Source: Leifsonia sp. NPDC080035 (GTDB lineage: Bacteria; Actinomycetota; Actinomycetes; Actinomycetales; Microbacteriaceae). Taken from it: a stretch of 64,000 bases of DNA. A model generated the notes under the pieces. That model worked only from the letters and a program-made list of their open reading frames with translations. It was not told where the DNA came from and made no database searches. The stretch is from the NCBI RefSeq assembly GCF_040050925.1, contig NZ_CP157390.1, forward strand, positions 3,720,001 through 3,784,000. The letters run 5' to 3'. The position numbers and the translations under genes are program-made. Numbering within the stretch: the stretch's first letter is position 1; every line of letters begins with the position of its first letter. This document shows, piece after piece, positions 20,756-28,525 of the stretch.

Positions 20756-21304
20756 TCACACCTCCCAATTCTTTGGACCAGTACGGTCATGGTTCGTACT
20801 CCCCTGGGCGCTGTCGCCGGGGAGGATGCTTTCGATGGCCGCGGTGAGCGCACCGCGACCGGCCGGGTCGACGACCCGGAAGTAGCTGTCGGCGGCGGCG
20901 CCGCCGGAGGTCGTCCAGCCGAGGCGGAGCAGGCCGTCCCGCTCCACCACGCGGTCGATGGCGACCGTCGCGGCGCCGACGCCGCTCAGCGCGGCGGCGG
21001 GGACGAAGACCGGCTGCTCGCCGGCGACGCGCAGCTGCACGCCGTCCTGCGAGACCTCCACGGTCCCCTTCCCGCGGTACGCCAGCCCGGGCAGGGCGAG
21101 CCGTTCCAGGTGCTCGCCCGCCTTGGTCGTCGCCACGTACAGGACGTCGGCCGTCGTGGTCGGCGCCGCGAGCGTCGCGGGGGCGGTGTACCCGCCGCCC
21201 GCGGGGGCGTCGCGGCGCATCCGTCGTCGCCAGCCCATGATCGCGAGCAGGAGCACCACGATCACGACCGCCAGGATGCCGATCGTCGGCAGGAGCTTAT
21301 CCAC
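20756..21304 (-). CDS. Membrane-anchored PH-like protein of the pyr operon
   Basis: A 182-residue protein with one N-terminal membrane helix (about residues 5-23, LLPTIGILAVVIVVLLLAI), a basic stop-transfer patch (WRRRMRR) and a beta-rich domain of about 130 residues. It resembles the PH-like transporter-type proteins seen between pyrC and carA in actinobacteria; I recognise context more than motif. No catalytic residues are evident. The GTG at 21302-21304 lies inside the pyrC end (eight-base overlap). Function in pyrimidine synthesis is unknown. Confidence 0.75.
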   Translation of the reverse strand: MDKLLPTIGILAVVIVVLLLAIMGWRRRMRRDAPAGGGYTAPATLAAPTTTADVLYVATTKAGEHLERLALPGLAYRGKGTVEVSQDGVQLRVAGEQPVFVPAAALSGVGAATVAIDRVVERDGLLRLGWTTSGGAAADSYFRVVDPAGRGALTAAIESILPGDSAQGSTNHDRTGPKNWEV

Positions 21305-22637
21305 GGGCCACCTCCAGCTGGTCGACGACCGCACCGTCGCGCACGGTCGCGAGACCGCGGTGGAAGGTCCAGGCCACCCGGCCCGGCAGCGTCATCGACA
21401 GGTACGGCGAGTTGACGCCCTTGCCGGCGAGATCGCCGGTCTGGAACGTCCGCGACGCCGTCGGGTCGTATAGGAAGAGCTCGGCGGGCGCACCGGCCTC
21501 GAGCGGTCCGCCGTGACCGGCCAGCCTGCCGATCCGGGCGGGCGTCGCCGAGAGCACCCGCGCGATGTCGGTCCAGCCGAGCATCCCGCTGTCGACGACG
21601 GACGCCTGAACGACGCTGAGCGCCGACTCGAGGCCGACCATCCCGAACGCGGCGGCGTCCCACTCGCAGTCCTTGGACTCGACGGGGTGCGGCGCGTGGT
21701 CGGTGGCGACGATGTCGATGGTGCCGTCCGCGAGCCCGGCGCGCAGCGCCTCGACGTCCTCGGCCCTGCGCAGCGGCGGGTTGACCTTGTAGCGCGCGTC
21801 GTATCCGGAGGCGAGCTCCTCGGTCAGCATCAGGTGGTGCGGGGTGACCTCGGCGGTCACGTCGATGCCGCGGGCCTTGGCCCAGCGGATCACGTCGACC
21901 GAGCCGGCGGTGGAGACGTGGCACACGTGCAGGCGGGACCCGACGTGCTCGGCGAGCAGCACATCCCGCGCGATGATCGACTCCTCGGCGACCGCCGGCC
22001 AGCCGGTGAGCCCGAGCTCGCCCGAGAGTGCGCCCTCGTTCATCTGGGCGCCCTGGGTGAGCCGCGGCTCCTGCGCGTGCTGGGCGATCACGCCGTCGAA
22101 CGCCTTCACGTACTCGAGCGCCCTGCGCATGAGCAGCGGGTCGGAGACGCACTTGCCGTCGTCCGAGAAGACGCGGACCTGCGCCCGGGAGTCGGCCATC
22201 GCGCCGAGTTCTGCGAGCCGCTCGCCCTCGAGACCGACGGTGACGGCACCGATCGGACGGACGGTTGCGTAGCCCGCCGCCTCGCCGAGGCTGAGCACCT
22301 GCTCGACGACGCCGGCGGTGTCGGCGACCGGGGATGTGTTCGCCATCGCGAAGACCGCCGTGAAGCCGCCCGCCGCCGCGGCGCGGGTGCCGGTCAGCAC
22401 GGTCTCGCTCTGCTCGTAGCCGGGCTCGCGCAGGTGGGTGTGCAGGTCGACGAGGCCGGGGAGCGCGAGCAGGCCGTCGGCGTCGATCACCGTCGCGCCG
22501 GCGGCGGAGAGCCCGGAGCCGGTCTCGGCGATGCGGCCGTCGCGGATGAGCAGGTCGGTGCGGGTGCCGTCGGCCAGCGTCGCGCCGCTGATCACGTAAT
22601 GGGCAGGCACAGCTGAATCGTTCACACGCTCACTCAT
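21297..22637 (-). CDS. pyrC: Dihydroorotase
   Basis: PyrC closes carbamoyl aspartate to dihydroorotate, step three of pyrimidine synthesis. The 446-residue amidohydrolase (class I) has the metal-binding HxH in LPGLVDLHTHLREPGYEQSE (near residue 66), later histidines in AQHAQEP and LHVCHVSTAGS, and the aspartate in IVATDHAPHPVESK near 320. The ATG overlaps the pyrB stop (ATGA). The enzyme looks catalytically complete, unlike the inactive PyrC-like partners found in some bacteria. Confidence 0.97.
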   Translation of the reverse strand: MSERVNDSAVPAHYVISGATLADGTRTDLLIRDGRIAETGSGLSAAGATVIDADGLLALPGLVDLHTHLREPGYEQSETVLTGTRAAAAGGFTAVFAMANTSPVADTAGVVEQVLSLGEAAGYATVRPIGAVTVGLEGERLAELGAMADSRAQVRVFSDDGKCVSDPLLMRRALEYVKAFDGVIAQHAQEPRLTQGAQMNEGALSGELGLTGWPAVAEESIIARDVLLAEHVGSRLHVCHVSTAGSVDVIRWAKARGIDVTAEVTPHHLMLTEELASGYDARYKVNPPLRRAEDVEALRAGLADGTIDIVATDHAPHPVESKDCEWDAAAFGMVGLESALSVVQASVVDSGMLGWTDIARVLSATPARIGRLAGHGGPLEAGAPAELFLYDPTASRTFQTGDLAGKGVNSPYLSMTLPGRVAWTFHRGLATVRDGAVVDQLEVARG

Positions 22638-23593
22638 CGTTTCGTCGCCTCTTCGTCGGCACCGGACAGCAGGAGGTACAGGGCGGCCATCCGGACGGAC
22701 ACGCCGCTCGTGACCTGCTCTCTCACCGTCGAACGCGGCGAGTCGGCTGCCGCTGCCGAGATCTCCAGCCCGCGGTTCATCGGGCCTGGGTGCATGACAA
22801 TGCTATCGGCCTTCAGGCGTGCGAGCCGTTCCTCGTCGAGCCCCCAGCGCCTGGCGTATTCGCGCGTGGTCGGGAAGAACGCCGCGTTCATCCGCTCGCC
22901 CTGGATGCGCAGCATCATCACGACGTCCGGGCGCTCGGCGATCGCGGCGTCCAGGTCGTAGCCGATCGCGGCCGGCCATCCGGACACATCCACCGGCAGC
23001 AGCGTCGGCGGGGCGACTAGGGTCACGTGTGCGCCGAGGGTGCGCAGCAGCCAGACGTTCGAGCGCGCGACCCGGGAGTGCAGGATGTCGCCGACGATGG
23101 TCACCGCGACGCCGTCGAGGTCCCTGCCCCGCGAGCCGGAGCCGTGCAGCCGGCGGCGCATCGTGAACGCGTCGAGCAGCGCCTGCGTCGGGTGCTCGTG
23201 CGTGCCGTCGCCGGCGTTGATGATGCCCGCGTCGATCCAGCCGCTCGTCGCGAGCGTCTGCGGCGCACCCGAGGCGCTGTGCCGCACCACGACCGCGTCG
23301 GCGCCCATCGCCTCGAGGGTCTGGGCCGTGTCCTTCAGGCTCTCGCCCTTGGAGACGCTGGAGCCCTTCGCCGAGAAGTTGATGACGTCGGCGGACAACC
23401 GCTTCGCGGCCGCCTCGAACGAGATCCTGGTGCGCGTCGAGTCCTCGAAGAACAGGTTGACGACGGTCTTGCCGCGCAGGGTCGGCAGCTTCTTGACCTC
23501 GCGCTCCTGCACGTCCGCCATGTCCTCGGCGACGTCGAGCAGCCGGATGGCGTCCTCGCGGGCCAGCGTCTTGGTCGACAGCAGGTGCCTCAT
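22634..23593 (-). CDS. pyrB: Aspartate carbamoyltransferase catalytic chain
   Basis: PyrB transfers carbamoyl phosphate to aspartate, the committed step of pyrimidine synthesis. The 319-residue protein has the carbamoyl phosphate loop FFEDSTRTRISFEAAAKRL near residue 49, SSVSKGESLKDT near 79 and HEHPTQALLDAF near 132. No pyrI regulatory chain is present, as usual in actinobacteria. The ATG overlaps the pyrR stop (ATGA). Confidence 0.97.
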   Translation of the reverse strand: MRHLLSTKTLAREDAIRLLDVAEDMADVQEREVKKLPTLRGKTVVNLFFEDSTRTRISFEAAAKRLSADVINFSAKGSSVSKGESLKDTAQTLEAMGADAVVVRHSASGAPQTLATSGWIDAGIINAGDGTHEHPTQALLDAFTMRRRLHGSGSRGRDLDGVAVTIVGDILHSRVARSNVWLLRTLGAHVTLVAPPTLLPVDVSGWPAAIGYDLDAAIAERPDVVMMLRIQGERMNAAFFPTTREYARRWGLDEERLARLKADSIVMHPGPMNRGLEISAAAADSPRSTVREQVTSGVSVRMAALYLLLSGADEEATKR

Positions 23594-24141
23594 GCCGCGC
23601 CCTCCTCGATCGTCACCGACTCCTCGCCGTCGACGTCCGCCAGGCGCACGTAGATGCGCTCGGAAGCGGCGGACGGCAGGTTCTTGCCGACGAAGTCCGC
23701 ACGGATGGGCAGCTCGCGGTGCCCGCGGTCCACCAGCACGGCGAGCCGCACGGCGCGCGGACGCCCGATGTCGTTGAGCGCGTCCAGCGCCGCCCGGATG
23801 GTGCGTCCGGAGAACAGCACGTCATCGACCAGCACCACGGTCTTGCCGTCGATCGGGCCCGGCAGCGAGGTGGGCTGCGGGGTCCTCGTGGTGTTCCGCG
23901 ACAGGTCGTCGCGGTACATCGTCACGTCGAGCGCGCCGACGATGTCGCCCGCGGACGCGACGGCCTGCGGTTCGATGCGCTGGATGTTCTCGGCGATCCT
24001 CCTGGCCAGCACGACGCCACGCGTCGGGATGCCGAGGATCACCAGATCGTTCGTTCCCCGGTTGGACTCGAGGATCTCGTGCGAGATCCGAGTCAACGCC
24101 CGGGAGATGTCAGCCTGGTGCAGCACGGTGCGCGCTGTCAT
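23590..24141 (-). CDS. pyrR: PyrR: pyr mRNA-binding regulator / uracil phosphoribosyltransferase
   Basis: PyrR binds pyr mRNA when UMP or UTP is high and lowers expression; many PyrR proteins also convert uracil and PRPP to UMP. The 183-residue protein has the PRPP loop TVVLVDDVLFSGRTIRAALD near residue 100 and the family's basic N-terminal half. The gene opens the pyr operon. Just upstream of its ATG lies a motif matching the PyrR-binding consensus next to the Shine-Dalgarno AAGGAGG, so it probably represses its own translation and, through coupling, the genes after it. Confidence 0.96.
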   Translation of the reverse strand: MTARTVLHQADISRALTRISHEILESNRGTNDLVILGIPTRGVVLARRIAENIQRIEPQAVASAGDIVGALDVTMYRDDLSRNTTRTPQPTSLPGPIDGKTVVLVDDVLFSGRTIRAALDALNDIGRPRAVRLAVLVDRGHRELPIRADFVGKNLPSAASERIYVRLADVDGEESVTIEEGAA

Positions 24142-24146
24142 GCCGA

Positions 24147-24170
24147 CCTCCTTCCCCGCCTCACAGGACG
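24147..24170 (-). promoter_or_regulatory. Putative PyrR-binding RNA motif adjoining the pyrR ribosome binding site
   Basis: On the minus strand the RNA reads CGUCCUGUGAGGCG (24170-24157), then GGGAAGGAGG, with the SD AAGGAGG at 24153-24147. The PyrR-binding loops described in Bacillus have the consensus ARUCCNGNGAGGYU; the central UCCNGNGAGG matches at every fixed base here. PyrR bound there would lie a few bases from the SD and could block ribosomes. No terminator hairpin is seen between motif and start, which favours translational repression over attenuation. Confidence 0.75.
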
Positions 24171-24199
24171 GCTCGTTAAAGGATGTCTACCGATCGACG

Positions 24200-24208
24200 A
24201 GTCTACCA
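24200..24208 (-). promoter_or_regulatory. Candidate extended -10 promoter of the pyr operon
   Basis: On the minus strand the bases read TGGTAGACT: an extended -10 TGN followed by TAGACT. A start about seven bases downstream (near 24193) would give a leader of roughly 50 bases containing the PyrR motif. No good -35 is seen at 17 bases. The same TAGACT hexamer sits in front of the pdxR-like gene at 52715-52720. Confidence 0.5.
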
Positions 24209-24220
24209 GGGCGCGCGCCT

Positions 24221-24262
24221 CCATCCGTTCCGGACTTCTTCCCGCGACACGCCGAAGGATGG
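24221..24262. repeat. Intergenic repeat, copy 2 of the dispersed element
   Basis: Begins with the exact 14-mer CCATCCGTTCCGGA (24221-24234) shared with 7086-7099 and, at the same spacing, the exact 12-mer CGCGACACGCCG (24243-24254) shared with 7108-7119. The ends CCATCC (24221-24226) and GGATGG (24257-24262) pair as short arms. It sits between the lipoprotein gene and the pyr promoter. The rest of the gap (24263-24312) shows nothing else clear. Confidence 0.75.
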
Positions 24263-24312
24263 CGTGAGCAACTCCGCAACCGATCCCAGATCGGCCAGGC
24301 ACTCGCCGCCGC

Positions 24313-25017
24313 TCAGTTGCCGAGGAACGCCGCGAACGCCTTCTTGTCGGTCACCGAGCCGGGATACTGCTTGCCGTTCACGAGGACGGTCGGCGTGCCC
24401 TGGATGGAATCGAGCACCTTCCTGCCGTCCACCTCGATCGGTCCATTCTGCGAGTGCACGGTGTTCGCCTGCGCCCACGCCTGGTACGGCCCGCTGCGCG
24501 TGATGCAGCCGCTGATATCGGCGATCCCCAGATCGGTCGCCCGCTTGGCGAGCTCGTCGTCGGTGAGACCGCTGGAGCCCTCTTCCGGCTGGTCGGCGAA
24601 CAGCGCCTGGTAGTAGTCGAGCACCTTGTTCTGGTCGTGCACGCCGACGCACACCAGGGCGGCCGCCGCACGGGTCGAGTAGCCGGTGCCGTTCGAGCGC
24701 GAGTCGAGGAAGGTGATCGGGTGCAGACGCACGGTGACCGAGTCGTCCTTCACCGCGTTCGACAGCGTGGCGCCGTTCGTGCGCTCGAACTCGCCGCAGA
24801 ACGGGCACATCGCATCGAACCAGATGTCGACCTTCTTCTCGCCCGTGCCTGCACTGAGGTAGCCGCCGTCGAAGTTGACAGCGCCGTCGGTCCCCGTCGG
24901 CGGTTTGGCCGTCGCGACCGGCACGCTGGAGTCGCCCATCAGCGAGCACGCGGCCGCTCCTGTGGCGACCGCGACGCCGAGCACGGTCGCGGCGATCGCG
25001 CGGACGATTCGCTTCAT
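24313..25017 (-). CDS. DsbA-like thioredoxin-fold lipoprotein
   Basis: A 234-residue secreted disulfide oxidoreductase. Residues 1-23 form a signal peptide with a lipobox ending in GAAAC, giving a lipidated Cys24 on the outer face of the membrane. The thioredoxin-like domain has the active-site CPFC at 71-74 (FDAMCPFCGEFE), and the cis-proline loop GTPTVLVNGK near residue 208, both expected for the DsbA/DsbG-like group. Two more cysteines (near 123 and 168) could form a structural disulfide. It probably helps fold secreted proteins. It lies alone between nusB and pyrR, facing the same way. Confidence 0.88.
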   Translation of the reverse strand: MKRIVRAIAATVLGVAVATGAAACSLMGDSSVPVATAKPPTGTDGAVNFDGGYLSAGTGEKKVDIWFDAMCPFCGEFERTNGATLSNAVKDDSVTVRLHPITFLDSRSNGTGYSTRAAAALVCVGVHDQNKVLDYYQALFADQPEEGSSGLTDDELAKRATDLGIADISGCITRSGPYQAWAQANTVHSQNGPIEVDGRKVLDSIQGTPTVLVNGKQYPGSVTDKKAFAAFLGN

Positions 25018-25030
25018 GCCTGTCCCCTGT

Positions 25031-25450
25031 TCAGGTGCGCGGGTTGTTCTGCGCGATCTTCGCCAGCAGCCCGTTCACGAAGCCGGCGGAGTCGTCGGTC
25101 GAGAGCACGGTGGCCGCCTCGACGGCCTCCGAGATCGCGACGCCCTCCGGCACCGCGTCGTTGAAGAGCAGCTCCCAGACGCCGATGCGCAGGATGGCGC
25201 GATCGACGGCGGGCATGCGCGCGAGCGTCCAGCCCTGGGCGTACGTCTCGATCTGCTCGTCGATCTCGTCCTGGTGGTCGATCACCCCGTCGACGATCTC
25301 GCGGGCGTACAGCCACGACGCCTCACGCGCCGGCTCGTTCGCCGCGCGCTCCGCCTCGGCGGCCAGGGCCTGCGGCAGCGAGAGCTGCCGCAGGTCGGCG
25401 CTGAAGAGCACGTCGAGGGCGCGCTTGCGCGCCTTGGTCCTCGCGCTCAC
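25031..25450 (-). CDS. nusB: Transcription antitermination protein NusB
   Basis: NusB binds boxA RNA with NusE (S10) in rRNA antitermination complexes. The 139-residue all-helical protein has ARTKARKRALDVLFSADLRQ at the start, near-invariant in the family, and VDRAILRIGVWELLFN near residue 83 with INEAVEIA-like ISEAVEAATVLS after it. It starts with a GTG at 25448-25450 that shares one base with the efp stop codon, so the pair is probably co-transcribed, the normal efp-nusB order. Confidence 0.96.
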   Translation of the reverse strand: MSARTKARKRALDVLFSADLRQLSLPQALAAEAERAANEPAREASWLYAREIVDGVIDHQDEIDEQIETYAQGWTLARMPAVDRAILRIGVWELLFNDAVPEGVAISEAVEAATVLSTDDSAGFVNGLLAKIAQNNPRT

Positions 25451-26013
25451 TAGTCGTTGACGCGGCCGAGGTAGTCGCCCGTGCGGGTGTCGACCTTGAC
25501 CTTCGTGCCGGTCTCGAGGAACAGCGGGACCTGGATCTGGTAGCCGGTCTGCACCGTGGCGGGCTTGGTGCCGCCGGTCGAGCGGTCGCCCTGCAGGCCC
25601 GGCTCGGTGTAGGTGATCTCGAGCACGACGGAGGCCGGGAGCTCGACGTAGAGCGGCTCGCCCTCGTGCAGCGCGACGGTGACGTTCTGGTTCTCGAGCA
25701 TGAAGTTGGCTGCGTCGCCGACGACCGGGCCCGGGATGGTGATCTGGTCGTAGTCGCTGGTGTCCATGAACACGAAGTCAGCGCCGTCCTGGTACAGGTA
25801 CTGGTAGTCGCGGCGGTCGACGTTGGTGATCTCGATCTTCGCGCCCGCGTTGTAGGTGCGGTCGACCGTCTTGCCGGTGGTGACGTTCTTCAGCTTGGTG
25901 CGGACGAACGCACCGCCCTTGCCCGGCTTGACGTGCTGGAACTCGATCACGCTCCAGAGCTGTCCGTCGATGTTGAGGACGATCCCGTTCTTGATGTCAG
26001 CGGTCGATGCCAT
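25450..26013 (-). CDS. efp: Elongation factor P
   Basis: EF-P relieves ribosomes stalled at proline runs. The 187-residue protein shows three beta domains: KOW-like N-domain (MASTADIKNGIVLNIDGQLW), the loop PGKGGAFVRTK with Lys32 at the tip, and the C-terminal OB domain ending YQIQVPLFLETGTKVKVDTR then TGDYLGRVND. The ATG at 26011-26013 is the family start; a longer open frame upstream crosses the non-coding gap. No EpmA/EpmB modification gene is nearby. Confidence 0.98.
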   Translation of the reverse strand: MASTADIKNGIVLNIDGQLWSVIEFQHVKPGKGGAFVRTKLKNVTTGKTVDRTYNAGAKIEITNVDRRDYQYLYQDGADFVFMDTSDYDQITIPGPVVGDAANFMLENQNVTVALHEGEPLYVELPASVVLEITYTEPGLQGDRSTGGTKPATVQTGYQIQVPLFLETGTKVKVDTRTGDYLGRVND

Positions 26014-26107
26014 GCGCGTGTTCCATTCGGTATTCGGAAGATTCGGGTGGATGCGGACGCCGGAGCGTCGTCCACGAAGGGGGTCCATCCAGCGGCGGCC
26101 CCAAGAG

Positions 26108-26113
26108 ATTCTA
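26108..26113 (-). promoter_or_regulatory. Candidate -10 box for efp-nusB
   Basis: Minus-strand TAGAAT sits just after the aroQ stop, about 95 bases before the efp ATG. The gap 26014-26107 carries no gene. No matching -35 is seen. It suggests efp-nusB can be transcribed separately from the aro genes. Confidence 0.4.
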
Positions 26114-26117
26114 AAGG

Positions 26118-26555
26118 TCAGCGCGCGTTTCGGCGAATGGAGGCGAGCGCGAGCCGGTACGACTCGAAGCCGAAACCGGCGATCACCCCGGTCGCGACGG
26201 CGCTGATGACACTCGTGTGCCGGAACTCCTCGCGGGCGTGCGGGTTGGAGATGTGCACCTCGATGACCGTCCCACCGGCCTTCGTTACCATGCCCACCGC
26301 ATCCCGCAGCGCGTAGGAGTAGTGCGTCCACGCGCCCGCGTTGAGGATGACGGGCGCACCGGTGTCGATCGCCTCGTGCAGCCAGCCGAGCAGCTCGCCC
26401 TCGGTGTCGGTCTGCCGGAGGTCGATCGTCAGCCCGGGGGCGTCGTCCTGCAGCAGCGCGCGCAGGTCGTCGAGGGTCCCGGAGCCATAGACGTCGGGCT
26501 CGCGGGTGCCGAGCCGCCCGAGGTTCGGGCCGTTCAGAACGAGGACGCTGGTCAT
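26118..26555 (-). CDS. aroQ: 3-dehydroquinate dehydratase, type II
   Basis: AroQ removes water from 3-dehydroquinate in the shikimate pathway. The 145-residue type II enzyme has LVLNGPNLGRLGTREPDVYG at the start with the catalytic tyrosine in that loop, LNAGAWTHYSYALRDAV near residue 72, and the catalytic histidine in VIEVHISNPHAREEFRHTS near 95. The ATG at 26553-26555 is right; open frame upstream is noise from the next gene. It follows aroB and one unknown gene in the same operon. Confidence 0.96.
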   Translation of the reverse strand: MTSVLVLNGPNLGRLGTREPDVYGSGTLDDLRALLQDDAPGLTIDLRQTDTEGELLGWLHEAIDTGAPVILNAGAWTHYSYALRDAVGMVTKAGGTVIEVHISNPHAREEFRHTSVISAVATGVIAGFGFESYRLALASIRRNAR

Positions 26556-26560
26556 GCCGC

Positions 26561-26950
26561 TCACCCTACCGGTGCCTCCCCGTCCGCGAGCGGCCGGACG
26601 CGCACGGCGGACCAGACGTCGTCGACGGAGACGTTGCTGACGGGACGCCAGCCGAAGGCGCCTGACTCCGCGATGATGACGTCGCGGTTGACGTCGGCGC
26701 GACCGCCCTTCGGGTACAGGAACCAGACGGCTCGTGCGCCGCCGAGCACAGGAAGCTGCCCGGCGAAACGTTCGAGCAGCTCGTCGCGCGTGCGCACGAA
26801 CGTCACCGCGACGGCGGCCGCGGCGGGCGCCGACTCCGTGACGCCGTCCGGCAGCGGATCGAGCAGTGCGCGCTCCGGCTCCGACGCTCCGGACACGCCG
26901 AGCGCGTCGCCCGGCCGGACCAGCAGCTTCTCCGCAACGGTCTTCGCCAT
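26561..26950 (-). CDS. Conserved protein of unknown function in the aro operon
   Basis: A 129-residue soluble protein I cannot assign to a named family. It opens MAKTVAEKLLVRPGDALGVS, has FLYPKGGRADVNRDVI near residue 80 (a pattern I have seen in small actinobacterial proteins of the YPKG-xx-DINRD type) and ends with WRPVSNVSVDDVWSAVRVRP. No membrane segment or catalytic set is visible. The ATG overlaps the aroB stop (TGATG) and aroQ starts five bases downstream of its stop, so it is co-expressed with the shikimate genes. Confidence 0.75.
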   Translation of the reverse strand: MAKTVAEKLLVRPGDALGVSGASEPERALLDPLPDGVTESAPAAAAVAVTFVRTRDELLERFAGQLPVLGGARAVWFLYPKGGRADVNRDVIIAESGAFGWRPVSNVSVDDVWSAVRVRPLADGEAPVG

Positions 26951-28029
26951 CAGGAGCCGATCTCCTGGTAGGCGGCGAACAGCAGGCTCTGGTCGGGACC
27001 CGCGAGCACGGTCGGGCGGGCGACGTCGTCGAGCACAATGAACCGGAGCAGGCTGCCGCGGGCCTTCTTGTCGCGCTGCATCGTCGCCAGCAGCGTCTGC
27101 CAGCGACCGAGCGGGTAGCTGGTGGGCAGTGTCAGGGATTCCAGGATGCGGCGGTGCCGCTCGACGACCTCGTCGCTCAGGCGCCCGCTCAGCCGGCCGA
27201 GCTCGGCCGCGTACACCATCCCGACCGAGATCGCCGCGCCGTGCCGCCACTGGTAGCGCTCCGCGTGCTCGATCGCGTGGCCGAGGGTGTGGCCGTAGTT
27301 GAGGATCTCGCGGAGGCCCTGCTCGGTGAAGTCCTCCCCCACGACGCGCGCCTTGATGCCGATGGAGAGCTCGACGAGCCGGCGGAACTCCGGCGACTCC
27401 GGGTCGGTGGCGACGTCCACGTCCCGTTCGATGATGTCCAGGATCTCCGGCTCGGCGATGAAGCCGTACTTGACGACCTCGGCGAAGCCGGCGAGCAGCT
27501 CGTTCCGCCCGAGCGAGGTGAGCGTGTCCAGGTCGCAGACCACGGCCGACGGCGCGTAGAAGGCGCCGACGAGGTTCTTGCCCTCCGCCGTGTTGATGCC
27601 GGTCTTGCCGCCGACCGCCGCATCCACCATCCCCAGCACCGTCGTCGGCACCTGCACGAGCGTCACGCCGCGCAGCCAGGTGGCCGCGACGAAGCCGGCG
27701 AGGTCGGTCACCGATCCGCCGCCGAAACCGACGACAGCGTCGGAGCGCGTGAAGTCGGCCTGGCCCATGATCTGCCAGAGGAACGAGGCGACCTCGATGC
27801 GCTTGGCCGCCTCGGCGTCCGGGACCTCGGCGAGGAGCACCTCGTACGTCCCGAGCAGCGACTCGCGGAGCTCAGCGGCCGCGGCGCCCAGGGTCGGCGC
27901 GTGCACGATCAGGATCTTGCTGACGCCGCTGCCGAGGTGACGCGCCAGCTCGAAGCGCAGGCCGCGCCCGACGACGACGGGGTACGGTCGCTCCCCCGCC
28001 ACCAGGATCTCGGTCGGTTCGTCGGTCAT
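26950..28029 (-). CDS. aroB: 3-dehydroquinate synthase
   Basis: AroB cyclises DAHP to 3-dehydroquinate, using NAD and a divalent metal. The 359-residue protein has the NAD-binding GFGGGSVTDLAGFVAATWLR near residue 93, VDAAVGGKTGINTAEGKNLV near 137, and the metal-site residues in KYGFIAEPEIL and the histidines of NYGHTLGHAIEH near 250. Full length and intact. It overlaps aroK (ATGA) upstream. Confidence 0.97.
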   Translation of the reverse strand: MTDEPTEILVAGERPYPVVVGRGLRFELARHLGSGVSKILIVHAPTLGAAAAELRESLLGTYEVLLAEVPDAEAAKRIEVASFLWQIMGQADFTRSDAVVGFGGGSVTDLAGFVAATWLRGVTLVQVPTTVLGMVDAAVGGKTGINTAEGKNLVGAFYAPSAVVCDLDTLTSLGRNELLAGFAEVVKYGFIAEPEILDIIERDVDVATDPESPEFRRLVELSIGIKARVVGEDFTEQGLREILNYGHTLGHAIEHAERYQWRHGAAISVGMVYAAELGRLSGRLSDEVVERHRRILESLTLPTSYPLGRWQTLLATMQRDKKARGSLLRFIVLDDVARPTVLAGPDQSLLFAAYQEIGS

Positions 28030-28517
28030 TCCATTCCCTCCTCGGCCCAGCGGGCGATCTCTTCGACGATGGTCTCGATCGGCCGGGACGATGTGTCAGC
28101 GGTGTAGTCGGCGAGCGACTCGTAGAGGCCCCGGCGCTCGGAGACGAGCCGCTTCCAGGATTCGATGTCGGTCACCAGCGGCCGCTTGCTGTTCGCGATG
28201 CGCTTGGCGATCGCCTCCGGCTGCACGGTGATCAGGACCACGCGCGTCTCCGCAAGGTCGGCGCGGGTGTCGGCGTCCAGGATCGCGCCGCCACCGAGCG
28301 AGACGACGCCCGGCTCTGCGACCGCCTCGGCGACCGCCGCGCGCTCCAGCCGACGGAAGTACGGTTCGCCGTGCTCGGCGAAGATGCCGGGGATCGGTCC
28401 GTGCTGGGAGACGACGACCGCGTCGGTGTCCACGAACGGCAGCCCGAGCCGTTTGGCCAGCCGCTTGCCGATTCTGGTCTTCCCCGCCGCGGGCGGCCCG
28501 ATCAGGACGATCGTCAC
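28026..28517 (-). CDS. aroK: Shikimate kinase
   Basis: AroK phosphorylates shikimate at the 3-hydroxyl. The 163-residue P-loop kinase has the Walker A GPPAAGKTRIGKRLAKRLG at residues 7-25, the shikimate-binding FVDTDAVV with D31/D33-type aspartate and VSLGGGAILD near 73, and a lid arginine in RRGLY. Start is GTG at 28515-28517, eight bases after the aroC stop. Typical length. Confidence 0.96.
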   Translation of the reverse strand: MTIVLIGPPAAGKTRIGKRLAKRLGLPFVDTDAVVVSQHGPIPGIFAEHGEPYFRRLERAAVAEAVAEPGVVSLGGGAILDADTRADLAETRVVLITVQPEAIAKRIANSKRPLVTDIESWKRLVSERRGLYESLADYTADTSSRPIETIVEEIARWAEEGME

Positions 28518-28525
28518 CGCGGCGC

